Part shown: piece after piece, positions 11,668 to 22,355 of the stretch
How the letters are laid out: every line of letters begins with the position of its first letter
How positions within the stretch are numbered: position 1 is the stretch's first letter
Source of the DNA: Ectobius pallidus
Taxonomy: Eukaryota; Arthropoda; Insecta; Blattodea; Ectobiidae
DNA length: 64,000 bases
Assembly: GCA_964059195.1 (NCBI GenBank)
Contig: CAXKWD010000002.1
Location: forward strand, 149,623,042-149,687,041
Direction of reading: 5' to 3'
Made by a program: the position numbers and the translations under genes
Notes under the pieces: model-generated
Database searches by the model: none
Told to the model about the DNA's origin: nothing
Seen by the model: the letters and a program-made list of their open reading frames with translations, nothing else

Positions 11668-12072
11668 TCCATATAGAAATGTTGGAAGATGAAGTTTACT
11701 AGGGAAAATCCTGCATTTTTTGCAGTTTTTCAATATTTTGAAAAATAACTCGAAACTTCAAAGCTCCATATCTCGGTACGTGTTCGACTTAAAAAACGTT
11801 TAAACAGTGCAAATTGTAGAAAATTTATTTCCCTTTAATTTTTATAATAGAGTATTTTCAGATAAAGCGCGTTGTTTAGGAGTTATAAGGAAAACATTGA
11901 AAAAAGCCCAAAAATTTCGGGGTTTTTCGGCAGCCCTGAAGTTAGCACAAGGTTCTCGAATTGGAAAACTTGGATTCTACACCTCAGAATACCCATATAC
12001 AACATACTAAAAAATCATTAACTTCGGACCTTTTTCCAGGCAAACCCAATTTTCAGTACCTGGTGACTGGAC
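11668..12072 (+). mobile_element. Solo terminal arm of an A-type element
   Basis: A single terminal arm ending ...GGTGACTGGAC at 12072, followed by TA. By eye it is closer to the left arm of element A than A's own right arm is; a translated stretch at 11807-12010 differs from the one at 9031-9234 at only a few residues. It may be the true partner of A's left end, or a remnant of another copy. Confidence 0.6.
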
Positions 12073-12384
12073 TACTACAGTGCTTTGCAGATGACAAGCC
12101 CTATGTCCTTCAACTGCATATATACGCGGTCCAATCAGAGACGGCGAGACGGAGGGAAGACTCTCACTGACAGCGGCAGCCTTTTAGCCTGTGCACGTGA
12201 TTGGCGGTGAAGGAAAAGGCTTCCCATATGAAAAATACTGTAGGCCTACTCACTTCATCGGCTCTTAGAGGTATTGTCTGTCTGAATTTCTTAGCAGTTC
12301 TAAGACACACAGTTACCAGTATAGAAATCAGGCACAAAATTAATTAGGCTATCACTTCTCACTTCTTTATTGAGGTACAATGTC

Positions 12385-12680
12385 ATGCTGCTAGTTGAGG
12401 CACTGTGCTACAAACCGGAAGGGCACAGGTTCAGTTCCTGATGAGGTTTCTGAGATTTTTCAATTGGCCTAATCCTTCTGCTGGCACTATGGCTCTGAGG
12501 TTGACTCATCCTCTAACAGAAATGGGTACCAGAAGCAATTCTGGGGTAAAGGCAGCCAGTGCATAAGACTGACAACCTTACCACCTTCATGTGCTAGAAG
12601 TCTAAAAATGTTGGAGGTTGAACGTTTGAACCCTAAAAGCCTTTATGGCCTCTATAGGGATCACTAGATCTTTTACCTCA
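12385..12680 (+). mobile_element. tRNA-derived SINE-like repeat
   Basis: A B-box-like GGTTCAGTTCC lies at 12428-12438, preceded by GAGGCACTGTGCTAC and followed by a body with GGGTAAAGGCAGCCAGTGC. A similar GGGTAAAGGCGGCCGGTGC stretch occurs in each Polinton arm. No target duplication was identified. Confidence 0.4.
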
Positions 12681-12900
12681 CTTCTTTACCAACATTAAAA
12701 CATTTGTGACATTTCCACCGGTCACCTGTGGCATCCATAGCCAAAGCTGGTAGATCGTAGTTTCTTTGTCTTGCAAAGAAGTTCTGTTCTCTACCACAGA
12801 AGTCCAAGAGCCATTTAAAAGATAGTATTAATGAAAACACATTATTAATTATTCAACATCTGCATGAAATAATCACTATACAAAAGCTGAGCCATTCCAT

Positions 12901-13296
12901 TGTTACGTATGTTACATTTGGATGCACTTTAGATCCCTACAGCGATTAAAATATGGCATTAACTGGAACTTTGTACATATCAGAATATAGATTCAAAGAT
13001 GTACTTTCAGAATATATGAAAGTTTTATTAATCAGTAATATATATTAAATATTATTATCAATAAAATGGGTGTTACGTATGTTACAGAAATCGGACACAG
13101 AATTTAACCTTATCTATCTTACATGGAAATCTCTGTGAATTATGTAACACAAGAACTCCAGGACATTTTTTTCTGGGTAGCCAAGATTACACTCATTAAC
13201 CTAGTATCTTTGTTTCAATAGTTCAGGCTGATTTTCAGAAATTATAATTTTTTTCTTCTGTTACGTATGTTACAGTACTTTGTTACGTATGTTACA
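12901..13296 (+). repeat. TGTTACGTATGTTACA iterons, left half of C
   Basis: Exact copies at 12901-12916, 13071-13086, 13259-13274 and 13281-13296. Two more lie at 15205-15220 and 15373-15388. The core GTTACGTATGTTAC is nearly a direct repeat of GTTAC. Exact conservation in otherwise decayed AT-rich sequence points to a protein-binding site. Confidence 0.8.
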
Positions 13297-13560
13297 CTGT
13301 GCAAAATAATAAAGAAGAATAATGTTTTATTGTGCAATATTTCAACAATTTTAATGTTTTAAGAACTTTTACATGATAGTTCACTTATATTTAAGTTTTT
13401 ATAGTCTCACATGTCATCTGTTCGCGACTGTTTATTCAGCATATTCACAGCTACCCTCCATATCTGGCGACCATATCCTCTATCCACAACCTTAGGATGC
13501 ACCATGTTGTGGTGACTGATACCCACCCCTTAGATATATTATATGTGTATATGTGTATTT

Positions 13561-13825
13561 GACCGCCTGATTGGTCTCGTGGTTAGCGTCACTGGCCACG
13601 GATCGGTAGGCCCAGGTTCGATTCTCGGTACCTCCTTGAGGTAGGGAGGTCTGGAACAAGGTGCACTCAGCCTCATGATACAAATTGAGGAGCTACTTGA
13701 TAGAAAAGTAGCGGCTCCGGTCAGACCACATGCCCTCCAATCCTGCCATCTGCCTATGGCAGATGACGCAGCGGTTGGGTGGTAGGCCAACTCCCTTCAG
13801 GGATGTAGCGCCAAGAAGTTTAGTT
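13561..13825 (+). mobile_element. tRNA-derived SINE with 13-bp target duplication
   Basis: TATATGTGTATTT lies at 13548-13560 and again at 13826-13838. The head has a pol III A box (TGGTCTCGTGGTTAGCGTC) and B box (GGTTCGATTCTCGG). The body is about 265 bp with no poly(A) tail. Boxes and duplication are seen directly. Confidence 0.9.
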
Positions 13826-14196
13826 TATATGTGTATTTACACATAAATATTTACGAAGCAAGGTGTCTTCCCACACGCTTTAGTATAAATTTCCTTGGAT
13901 TGTTAGTCAGATATTGTTTTCCATTTTCTCTTTGTTTTCCTCTTTCTCTTTCTTTCTCTAAATTGGCCGCAAATACCTCTTTATTTTGTTTTATCCTGTC
14001 TCTCTATTTCCTAACTCTTTCCTTTGAGCTCTTTTCAAACTACAAGCCAAATAGAATATCTTTCGTTTATGCGTAATTTTATGCAATTTTGATTAAATAC
14101 CAGTAATAAATAATAAGGCCTATTTTAATTATATATTTATATTCTTGAGACAAACAATTATTTTATTAATTATTGAATTTTACATTTAGGCCTATA

Positions 14197-15108
14197 CAGT
14201 GGTGCAGCCAGGATTTTAATCTGGGGTTGCTAAAACTTAAAATGCATGTTAATAGAATTTAAAAAAAGATAATTTATTATAAGCTGGGTGCATAGGACTA
14301 ATTTTTCAATTCTCTTTACAGCCCATTCTTATTCAATGAAGTTACTATCCTATTGCAAACATCATTAACATTATTATTATCATTATCTTCATCATCATCA
14401 AATTGGATATCAACACATATTTCCATATCACCTGCTGTTTATAAAAAGTTTGATATTCCATTTTTAACACATCACAATTCAACGCATTTCATTCAACTTT
14501 TGAAATTTATAGTTATCGTACCATTAGGTCTAATCTGAACTGAACCTGCTCCCCCATAGTATTTTATTATGTGTCTTTAAAGTGATCGTATAAAGCACTG
14601 TAAAAAGTGAGTGTTTTAAAAACAGCATTAAGATAATTTAGTCATTGAATGATGGATTGACGGAGAATATAGCACTGGTTGTTGTTACTGCAGTAATATA
14701 CAGAACTAAACATACTTTCGGTAAATTGTTTCTACTTCTGTGATGACTTGAAATTATTGCTATTATGGTACAGAAGATTTTAGCATACTCTGCTAGTATG
14801 AATTCTGTAGCAAACATGGTGCAGTGGGATTTGGACTTGATTCAGCAAATGTAAAGCGAGGCTGGAAACTAATGCATTTGAAATCAATATATAGAATTTC
14901 TTTATGTACGGCGAAAATTAATTATTATTATTAATCCAATTAACAATTTCAAACACTGCGAAACATTTTAAGTAATCTTGCATTCTTATCAGTTATCACT
15001 AATTTAACTTAAGTGAAAGTGGTAAACTAAAGAAAAAATCATTCTGATCTTGGGGGGGGGGCTTTAGCCCCCTTAGTGCCCCCATCTCCCCCAATGGCTG
15101 CACCACTG
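14197..15108. mobile_element. Non-autonomous hAT element
   Basis: Terminal inverted repeats CAGTGGTGCAGCCA (14197) and TGGCTGCACCACTG (to 15108). The flanks GGCCTATA (14189-14196) and GGCCTATG (15109-15116) are an 8-bp duplication with one mismatch. Both features fit the hAT superfamily. The 912 bp carry no transposase. A G-run near 15051 and the C-rich right end are part of the element. Confidence 0.85.
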
Positions 15109-15204
15109 GGCCTATGTATATAAAATCAGTTTCAGCACTCAAATAGGCCTAACTGTAGGCCTATCACAAAGGCAAATTCATATTTTATTCCAAGGCAGTA
15201 AAAG

Positions 15205-15388
15205 TGTTACGTATGTTACACTTATTGTTTACATATTTTTTTAAGGAAATAATTGTTCTTTTGGTGAAAATAATTTTGCAATCATTAGAACTCATGACTA
15301 ACCTTACTTCCATAAGGTAAAAAAGAAGTTCACCAGCTCTTTGCAATTAAATAAAAACTTTTTGAAGTTTTTTGTTACGTATGTTACA
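15205..15388 (+). repeat. TGTTACGTATGTTACA iterons, right half of C
   Basis: Two exact copies at 15205-15220 and 15373-15388, in the same orientation as the four left copies. Confidence 0.8.
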
Positions 15389-15788
15389 TTTATGACTATG
15401 ACAACTTAATATGAATTTTAAAATAAACTCATTGGATGGATTAAGATGAAATGCAGGTAACATATAGAGCAAAAGACGCTGTTAACAATGACCTGAGCAG
15501 AACTAGTCTCTGCTGGTTCTGGACAAGCTGTCTAGCCAACTAAAAAATACATTTTTTAAAGATAACAGAGAAAGTTCAAAGAGAGCCAACTTTAACTCCA
15601 TATTTCTTAAAGTAATTCTTCATATTATGTTTTGGGTACTTTGTATAATAAAGTATAGATCATCAAGAAATGTTTGCTGCAAAAATAAACATTATGTACA
15701 CCAAATAATAAAAATTACCCCTCATGTCCACTTTCTCATGGAATGGCCCAGCTGCAAAAGGTATTTTCCATAAATGTCACACAACATA

Positions 15789-15982
15789 TGTCACACCCTT
15801 CACACAACATGTGTCACACCCGTCACATCAAAATTAAGCCAAAATAGTAGGCATTTCAGAATTATATTTTAGGTGTGTCTTCTGTATTGAAATATCCTAA
15901 CTTTTACCAAGTTTCCACTTTATACAATGATTACTTGGCTTTCTACCCAAACTATTACATGTTTTTAGTGACGGGTGTGACA
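15789..15982 (-). repeat. D-type iterons, right side
   Basis: Complement copies TGTCACACCCTTCAC (15789-15803) and TGTCACACCCGTCAC (15812-15826), plus one forward GTGACGGGTGTGACA (15968-15982). They lie just outside the right end of element C, in sequence belonging to D, and mirror the cluster at 7825-8232. Confidence 0.75.
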
Positions 15983-16153
15983 AGGGTACCTTGAAAATTG
16001 ATTTGATAAATATCCTCACTTAAACTCATCTTAAAATTTGTTTTATGATGACAAAATCTTCACTTATTTGTGCTCTTGTGGATGAAATTAAAAATTGCAG
16101 CAAATCTACTGATTCCATGAGTATAATGCAGTACTAGCCAACATGTTAAATTA

Positions 16154-16875
16154 CTAGGAGGTGCCCGTGGCTTCGCCACGATAATTCTTTTAAAAATTAA
16201 AAATTAAGAGTATAATAATTATTAAAGCATTATATTTATTAACACTTGCACGCGAATCATTCATAAACTAAGCCATTAATAATTAATGAAACAGCTAAAA
16301 TTCCTGCTTTAGAGTATATTCCACGACATGAAAGAGCCCCCTGGGAAAACTATATCAGAATCGATTATGCAGTTCCAAAGAACCTGTGAACACATAATAC
16401 ATATTGTTTCTCAGCTGTTTATTGACATGAATATGATGTGAATTTTATTTTATCATTCAGTGTAATTTTCAGAAATTATATAATGTTTCAAGGGAAGGAA
16501 TGGTTTGTTTGGATTATTATTATCAGCGATATTTCAAGAGATAAAACCATCAATATTTTACAGCTGTTGCCCCCGGCTTCACCCGCCATTATTCATTGAC
16601 TCCAGGATTTTTAAGAAAATTACACTGGTAGATTATTAAAAATGTTTGTGGTTCAGAGCTATGAAAATTGTAAGTAAAAATAAAATTAGAATATTTGTTC
16701 ATTGTGTTCATTTCACTTAGGCCTTATATAATAAAGAAACGGTTTTCCTTCCTAATTTTGTAGTCGTCATGAAAGTTTAGACTGCGAGAGACGAACATCG
16801 CCGAGTATACCCGATGTCTCACGAAGCGGGCGAGCAAGCACGCTATTTAGGGCCGTTGAATTGTATAAGAGTAGA
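16154..16875 (-). mobile_element. Helitron-like non-autonomous element
   Basis: Read on the minus strand it begins TCTACTCTTATAC (from 16875) and ends in a GC-rich hairpin (CGTGGC TTC GCCACG, 16166-16180) followed by CTAG at 16157-16154. It sits between A and T as Helitrons do. There is no Rep/helicase gene. The class is inferred from the terminal rules. Confidence 0.55.
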
Positions 16876-18044
16876 TAAATTTCAGTCAACGAAAAAAAAT
16901 ACACATTTCAGCAGTTATTATTATTAGTCCAGTCAAAGTAGATTTTTTGCTGCATTAAATCATGTAGTTCCAAATGTTTCAGGAATGTGTAGTGGGAGGT
17001 CCCCTTAAGAACGCCTAATGTTTTCCCGCCAATTTCAGGTGCCGCGGGGGGTGGGGGGAGGCTCAAAGGTCCCTTTTTTTCAGTTTTTGGCGCAAATCTT
17101 GAAAACAGTGCATCGTACAGAAAATGTTATGGTATTCAAAATTAAAGCTTATTAAATTCCCGACAAAACGGTATACTCATATTTATCTTTGTATGTTACC
17201 GTCTCCGAGAATGAGCCGGCGAAAATGGAAAAACTGCAGAAAAATTTGGAGCGCCTCACGATTTTCGTCGAACTCGCCCTTCCAATTCTTTAGTTTTCCA
17301 TATTACAAGGAACTTGTAAGAAAAGAAGTTGTAGAGAATTACATGTTCTTCAAGAATATACATACACTTGATAATTTATCTTCACGTAGTCAAAAGCTAG
17401 ACCGTTTTTAAATTTCGGGGTCGATTTAGAGATTCCGCTATCATTTTTGCTCATCATTTTATTTCCGTTTTCAAGTGCTTTAATTCTCTGTATCACGTTA
17501 TTTATTGTTTATGTGAACATAAATGTTATTTATTATCCACATAACTAACATATATATATATATATATAATAGCTAATAATGCAAAAGTAATAAAAGAGGC
17601 TTACACAACCTAATTTCCGCTCACCCTTCCATCCTGTCACACATTTAAAGCTGTTCATACTCATATTCCTCATCATACAACTCTTCCAAGTCCTCTTGAA
17701 CGGGAGCATTGTTAGTGCAAGCACCGTGGCAATTGCCACAGACAGGTAGCAGTGGATGCCGGCTTTCCGGCATCCACATCTCATACCGCAGCCTGTGGCA
17801 CAATGACAAAATATGGAGTTGAGCATGCTGTCAGGTGCAATAGGGGCCTTGGTCTTAATAGGAGTCAGATATCCCCATCTTCTCTTGTTCAGGTTCGAGA
17901 GATTTATTTCCAAACCACTGTTAGACCTGTAGAAACACTCTGCACGAGTGATGTAGAGCAGCATCTTTTGTAGGTGGCAATGAAGACAAGTTCGCTTTCA
18001 TCTTGACTGAAGATTTGATGAAGCACATGTACCTGTAGATCATA

Positions 18045-19290
18045 TTATATGGGCAACGTCCGGCCCGCGGGCCGGATGTGGCCCGTTCCGACTTTTGATG
18101 CGGCCCGCGGAACATGCACAGATGGTGCGCCTATGATCGGTTCACGAAAAGGTTTCATCGGAATTTTGAAAGAAAACGCAATTGACTTGGAGTGTAAAAA
18201 GATGATTTAATAATCCTACATTGCATTATCCACCAACAAAACTTCTGTTCTAAGTCCATTCGATTGCAGAACGTCATGGATGTGGTAATAAAGACCATTA
18301 ATATTATTAGATCCCGCACGCTTAACCATCGCCAGTTCAAAGCATTTTTGGATGACCTCTCTTCAGAACATGGTGACATATTGTTGCGAAGTAAGATGGT
18401 TAAGCAAAGGCAAAGTGCTGAAAAGATCTTACGATCTTAGACAGGAAATGCTGATTTTATGGAAATCAAAGAAAAACCTTAGCCTGAAGTCAGTGATCAG
18501 AAATGGTTATGTGATCTAGCATTTCTAATTGACATCACGGGTCACTTGAATGAGTTGAATTTGAAGCTTCAAAAACAAGGTCAGTTGCTAAACTAATTGT
18601 ACAGCCATTTGAAAGCGTTCCAGAACAAAATTCGCTTGTGGGAAACACAAATGCGATCTGGAAGCTGTTATCATTTTTCAACACTATCCAGTCACGAAAA
18701 TATTGATTACACTCAATATGCTGAAGAACTGAAATCACTGTCGCGGCAATTTTTTAATAGATTTTCAGACTTCAAAAACTTGGATAGCTGCTTTAACCTT
18801 TTTGATACTCCGATGAAAAGTGACGTCGAGAAGGCTCCGACACACCTGCAAATGGAGTTGATCGAGCTTCAGGAAGACACACATTTAAAGTCAAAATTTG
18901 AAGACGTGGAGCTAAGTGATTTCTACAGAACATACCTTGCCGAAGAAAAGTACCCACAGCTGAGTGCATTTGGAAGTACTTATAAATGTGAACAGTTTTT
19001 TTTTTCATGATGAAAACTAATAAATCAAAGTATCGAACGAGACTTACAGATGAAAATTTGGAAAACACTCTGCGCTTGTGTGTTAGTGCGATTGATGCCA
19101 ACATTTATTATCCTCTTTGTCAATATCAAGCTCAAGTTTCTCATGAATTTCTGCTGATTGTAAGTAAATACATAATGAGTTTGATATTGTTCTCATTCAT
19201 GTAACTTTAGCATTATATTTTATAAATATAAAAAAACCGTATCATGATTATTTTTTCACAAATACCTATTATCTACGGCCCGGGACTTCA
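18045..19290 (+). pseudogene. hAT transposase remnant (GTF2IRD2-like) inside the intron
   Basis: The plus strand holds a degraded hAT transposase: LCDLAFLIDITGHLNELNLKL, SHLKAFQNKIRLWETQ, then KYPQLSAFGSTYKCEQ and KSKYRTRLTDENLENTLRL, the C-terminal dimerisation region. Stops and frameshifts break it (best frame 18597-19010). CG-rich GGCCCGCGGGCC at about 18060 and GGCCCGGG at about 19275 mark its edges, as in related hAT elements. It lies wholly within the 18033-19441 intron of the B gene. Confidence 0.75.
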
Positions 19291-19356
19291 TAAATATCGT
19301 AAAGTTTAGCCTGCGTCTTTCCAAAGGTTGCCCATACCTGCTGTAGATAAAACACA

Positions 19357-19384
19357 ATAGAATAGAATAGAATAGAATAGAATA
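19357..19384. repeat. (AATAG)n microsatellite
   Basis: Five or more tandem AATAG units in the intron of the B gene. Confidence 0.85.
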
Positions 19385-20769
19385 TTTATCAAACAGCATG
19401 ATTCAATGAAGTTAGTACATGCAATACAAAATGAAATGTACCTGTGGTGATTGAGGTCATGCTCGTTGGGTGGGGCCTGATACATCAGTAGGAACATTTG
19501 TTCCCCAGCTTCAGCAATATCTCCTGGCGTGGATGTGGAGTCGTAAAACACTTCAGCGATGTTTTTGGTTTCGTTAGGAAACCGCTGGAAAACTTTAAGT
19601 ATGGCTGCTTTACTTTTTCCATAAATCGCAGAAGTGGTATCGCATCCAGTGAAGCAATGGATAAACAGAATGTATGGGCTGAATGGCTGTCTTCTGTGTT
19701 GCCTCGTCCAGGCTTCAAAAAAAACACATAGACGAGCTGGTCTATGTCTTCGCCAACTATCACCACAGTTGAATGAGAGGTATTTTCCAGTCCACACCTA
19801 ACAATGCTGCAGTCAGTGTCTCCTTTGTCTATAATGACTTGTACGCCTTTTGCGCCCAAGGCCTGCGCTAACATGCATATCAGCTTGGTTTTGTTTCTTT
19901 CGTTGGAAAGGAAGTTTTCCCTCTGAACAGTAGCCACCATGTTCTCATCAAAGTCTATATCCACTGATGTTTTACTTGATGCCCTTCGATGTTGTTCGGC
20001 TCTTTTCGTGGAATTCGTGTCTTCGTAACCGTCAAAAACCACAGCAGAGTCGTAGGCATAACGGTTGATCATGTAAGACACATATTGATCGCAGATGGAG
20101 GCGAACTTGGTGTTGTTGTTGTTCCACTTTACTCTATGAAGGAGGAAGCCGCCATAGATTACCGTGAAACTGTTCTTCAAGTTGACCATTTTATTGCTTG
20201 AAGGAAAGGCATCGTAGAGAGCTGACTTTTTCGTTTTCCTCATGATCCCTTCGTCGAAAAGAGTCATGGGGTATGGGGCTAACTCACACTTCAACAGCTC
20301 CTCTACATCCTCTTTAGTTTTCTGGGTAATTATGGTCCTCTGGAAAATCATTAAAGGCTCGATCACCACCACTCCGTTGTCCAGTTTGACAGTGTTGCTC
20401 AAAGCAGCCAATGGGACTACTGCGTTCTTACACTGCTTCATTTCTGCGAAGTTCATTCCAACAAAAGTTTCCATTGTACGGGTTCCGATTACCATTGCTT
20501 GGTAACAGTTGATGTTATTGGTTCCTATTACTCCGGTTGAAAGGGACATCAAAGAATCGCGTACAGAAAATGGCGGGTGATCAGCCAACCTCTGAGCAAG
20601 TTTCCTTCTGTCTTGGTCATTTCTGCTAACTCGTGATGCTCGAAAGTCGACATTCTGTTCTCCACTCACAGAATGGACTAACTAACTATGTATACTATGT
20701 CGATTATGTGAACAATAAATAACGTACATAAAAGTTCACATTTTATACATACTGGTATAAAGGCTCACA

Positions 20770-20776
<7 letters not shown>

Positions 20777-20809
<33 letters not shown>

Positions 20810-20830
20810 TATATATATGTATATATATTA
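20777..20830. repeat. (AT)n microsatellite in the right arm of B
   Basis: A long AT dinucleotide run with GC interruptions. A shorter TA run lies at the mirrored place in the left arm (17551-17570). Confidence 0.85.
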
Positions 20831-21855
20831 GTTATATGGGTAATAAATACCATTTATGTTTACATAAACAATACATAAAGTGATAAAGAGAGTTAAAGCA
20901 CTTGAAAACGGAAATAAAATGATGGGCACCTTACTAGCGGAATCTCGAAATCGACCCCGAAATTTAAAAACGGTCTAACTTTTGACTATGTGAAGATAAA
21001 TTATCAAATGTATATATATTCTTGAAGAAAATGTAATTCTCTACAACTTCTTTTCTTACAAGTTTCTTGTAAAATGGAAAACTAAAGAATTCGAAGGGCG
21101 AGTTCGACGAAAATCGTGAGGCGCTCCAAATTTTTCTGCAGTTTTTCCATTTTCGCCGGCTCATTCTCGGAGACGGTAACATATAATGATAAATATTAAT
21201 ATACCGTTTTGTCGGGAATTTAATAAGCTTTAATTTTGAATACCATAACATTTTCTGTACGATGCACTGTTTTCGAGATTTGCGCAAAAAACTGAAAAAA
21301 GGGACCTTTGAGCCTCCCCCCTACCCCCCGCGGCACCTGAAATTGGCGGGAAAACATTAGGCGTTGTTTAGGGGACCTCCCACTACACATTCCTGAAACA
21401 TTTGGAACTACATGATTTTTTGCAGCAAAACCATCTTTTTTTATCTAATTTGACTGGGCTATATATACATACCTTTAATTTAATTGAATTATGAATCTAT
21501 TTTCAAATTCTACAGTCTTTTCCCTTTACTTTGATATATAACATGTCTATGTCACGTAAAAAAAAGGTGTAACCACTTTTGTCCACTTTCACATGGATTG
21601 GCTCAGATAGGGCGAGGAGGAGATGAGAGAAAGGGAAAAAGAGGGTGGGAAAGGTAGAGAAAGAGAGGATAAAGGAGAAATAAACTATTTCATTTTTTCC
21701 CAGTTTCACCTTTCCCACGATAGATGGCATTGGTAGTAGTTTGAATAGAGAGCCATTAAATTACTCCCCACCCTGAACCCCTCCTTCCCAGGCGGGTCCT
21801 GTTAGAGAGTTGGTGGGAGGAGCCTAGTGCGCGACCTAAAACTATTTTTTCCCCC

Positions 21856-22345
21856 AATTTGGTTTCCACAAGGGACACACAACTGTACTTCACTTATAAG
21901 TAGTTGAAAATATCATCGCTAAACATTAATATAAACAACATACAGTGCCTTTATTCCTTGATGTTAAAGAGACATTCGACAGATTATGGCTTTAGTGCCT
22001 TAACTTTCTTGACTCACTCATGCACTGGATTGCTATTTAATTTCAAAGGCATTTCAAGTCTGCGTTGATCATGATCTGTCATCTACCATGCCTGTTAAAG
22101 TCTGTGTTCCACAAGGCTCTGTACTTGGGCCATTACTCTGTTTTTACACTGTGGATTTTCCGATGCACAGATCCTTTCAGACAGCCTTCTTTGCTGAGGA
22201 TACTCTTGTTTACTGTGTACTATCCCAACATACACAGCATACTACAGAAATATGTACATGCCAATTTGAAAACTGGTTTGCAAGGAGGAGGATCACTGTT
22301 ACTTACTTACTTACTCAATGGCAATAGACAATTCCTAAGCAAGCT
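21856..22345 (+). pseudogene. Jockey-type reverse transcriptase, fragment 2
   Basis: Picks up the RT interrupted at 7246. It reads GFHKGHTT, then in other frames FLDVKETFDRLW, VCVPQGSVLGPLL (about 22100-22140) and FAEDTLVY in place of the catalytic F/YADD. Several frameshifts and the altered active site show a dead copy. A short (CTTA)n run follows at about 22295. Confidence 0.7.
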
Positions 22346-22355
22346 AAAGGATTAT

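Larger units (their letters stand above)
12888..15750. mobile_element. Element C: relative of D with TGTTACGTATGTTACA iterons
   Basis: The left end TGAGCCATTCCAT (12888) and right end complement TGGGCCATTCCAT (to 15750) are inverted and clearly related to the D terminus TGAGCCAATCCAT. Position for position, the following motif GTTACGTATGTTACATTTGGA aligns with GTGACGGGTGTGACATTTGGA in D. Six copies of TGTTACGTATGTTACA are spread along C. No target duplication could be confirmed. It contains a SINE (13561-13825) and a hAT (14197-15108). No gene of its own is visible. Confidence 0.6.
17645..20669 (-). pseudogene. PIN/FEN-like nuclease-type protein with Cys-rich tail (element B)
   Basis: Exon 1 (20669 to 19442) encodes QNVDFRASR, NINCYQAMVIG, KCELAPYPMTLFDEG, VVFDGYED, FLSNERNKTKL, VGEDIDQLV, LKPGRGNT and, after a frameshift in the T8 run at about 19717-19724, HCFTGCDTTSAIYGK. 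Exon 2 (18032 to 17645) carries LPPTKDAA, RRWGYLTP and a Cys-rich cluster (CHCATGC...CGCRKAG), with two more frame changes before an acidic tail. The CAG/GTAC junctions at 19442 and 18032 rejoin exactly as the uninterrupted gene in element A reads, which supports the intron. FDGY, the D-rich stretch and GEDID resemble the metal-binding acids of PIN/FEN nucleases. The family is inferred and the function unproven. The N terminus looks truncated. Confidence 0.7.
16927..21459 (-). mobile_element. Element B: long-TIR transposon with a PIN-type protein gene
   Basis: The inverted ends start GTCCAGTCAAAGTAGA (16927) and, read back from 21459, GCCCAGTCAAATTAGA, each bordered by TA (16925-16926, 21460-21461). 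The arms run about 610-750 bp and include GGGAGGTCCCC, CCCGCCAATTTCAGGTGCC and TA/AT microsatellites (17551-17570, 20777-20830). A two-exon minus-strand gene lies between them. It has the same design as element A but is more complete. The TA border would fit a 2-bp target duplication. Confidence 0.75.
7811..21605. mobile_element. Element D: 13.8-kb composite with 6-bp duplication GATAGG
   Basis: GATAGG occurs at 7805-7810 and 21606-21611. The ends are inverted: TGAGCCAATCCAT from 7811 and its complement ending at 21605. The subterminal DNA carries repeated GTGACGGGTGTGACA motifs at both sides. A second, diverged copy of the left end lies at 8521. Most of its length is later insertions (elements A, C, B and a Helitron-like element). 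What remains of D itself has no recognisable gene. I cannot assign a superfamily. Confidence 0.65.
7247..21855. mobile_element. Family U element, copy 4, split by element D
   Basis: The left end GGGCAAACGATAG (7247) and the right end ...ACTATTTTTTCCCCC (to 21855) match the ends of copies 1 and 2. The flanks AATTTA (7241-7246) and AATTTG (21856-21861) agree at five of six bases. The left piece (7247-7810) carries a C-rich head, minisatellite (7440-7640) and tRNA-like segment (about 7705-7780). The right piece (21606-21855) carries the purine-rich tract and the tail. The two pieces abut exactly at the GATAGG duplication of element D. Confidence 0.65.

Noticed and set aside
9031..12010. Two matching 67-codon frames at 9031-9234 and 11807-12010.
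   Set aside because: They lie in the terminal inverted arms and match because the arms match. Nothing suggests translation.
12888..15750. 6-bp target duplication for element C.
   Set aside because: The flanking hexamers AAAAGC and GCTGCA do not match, and shifting the ends does not give a convincing duplication.
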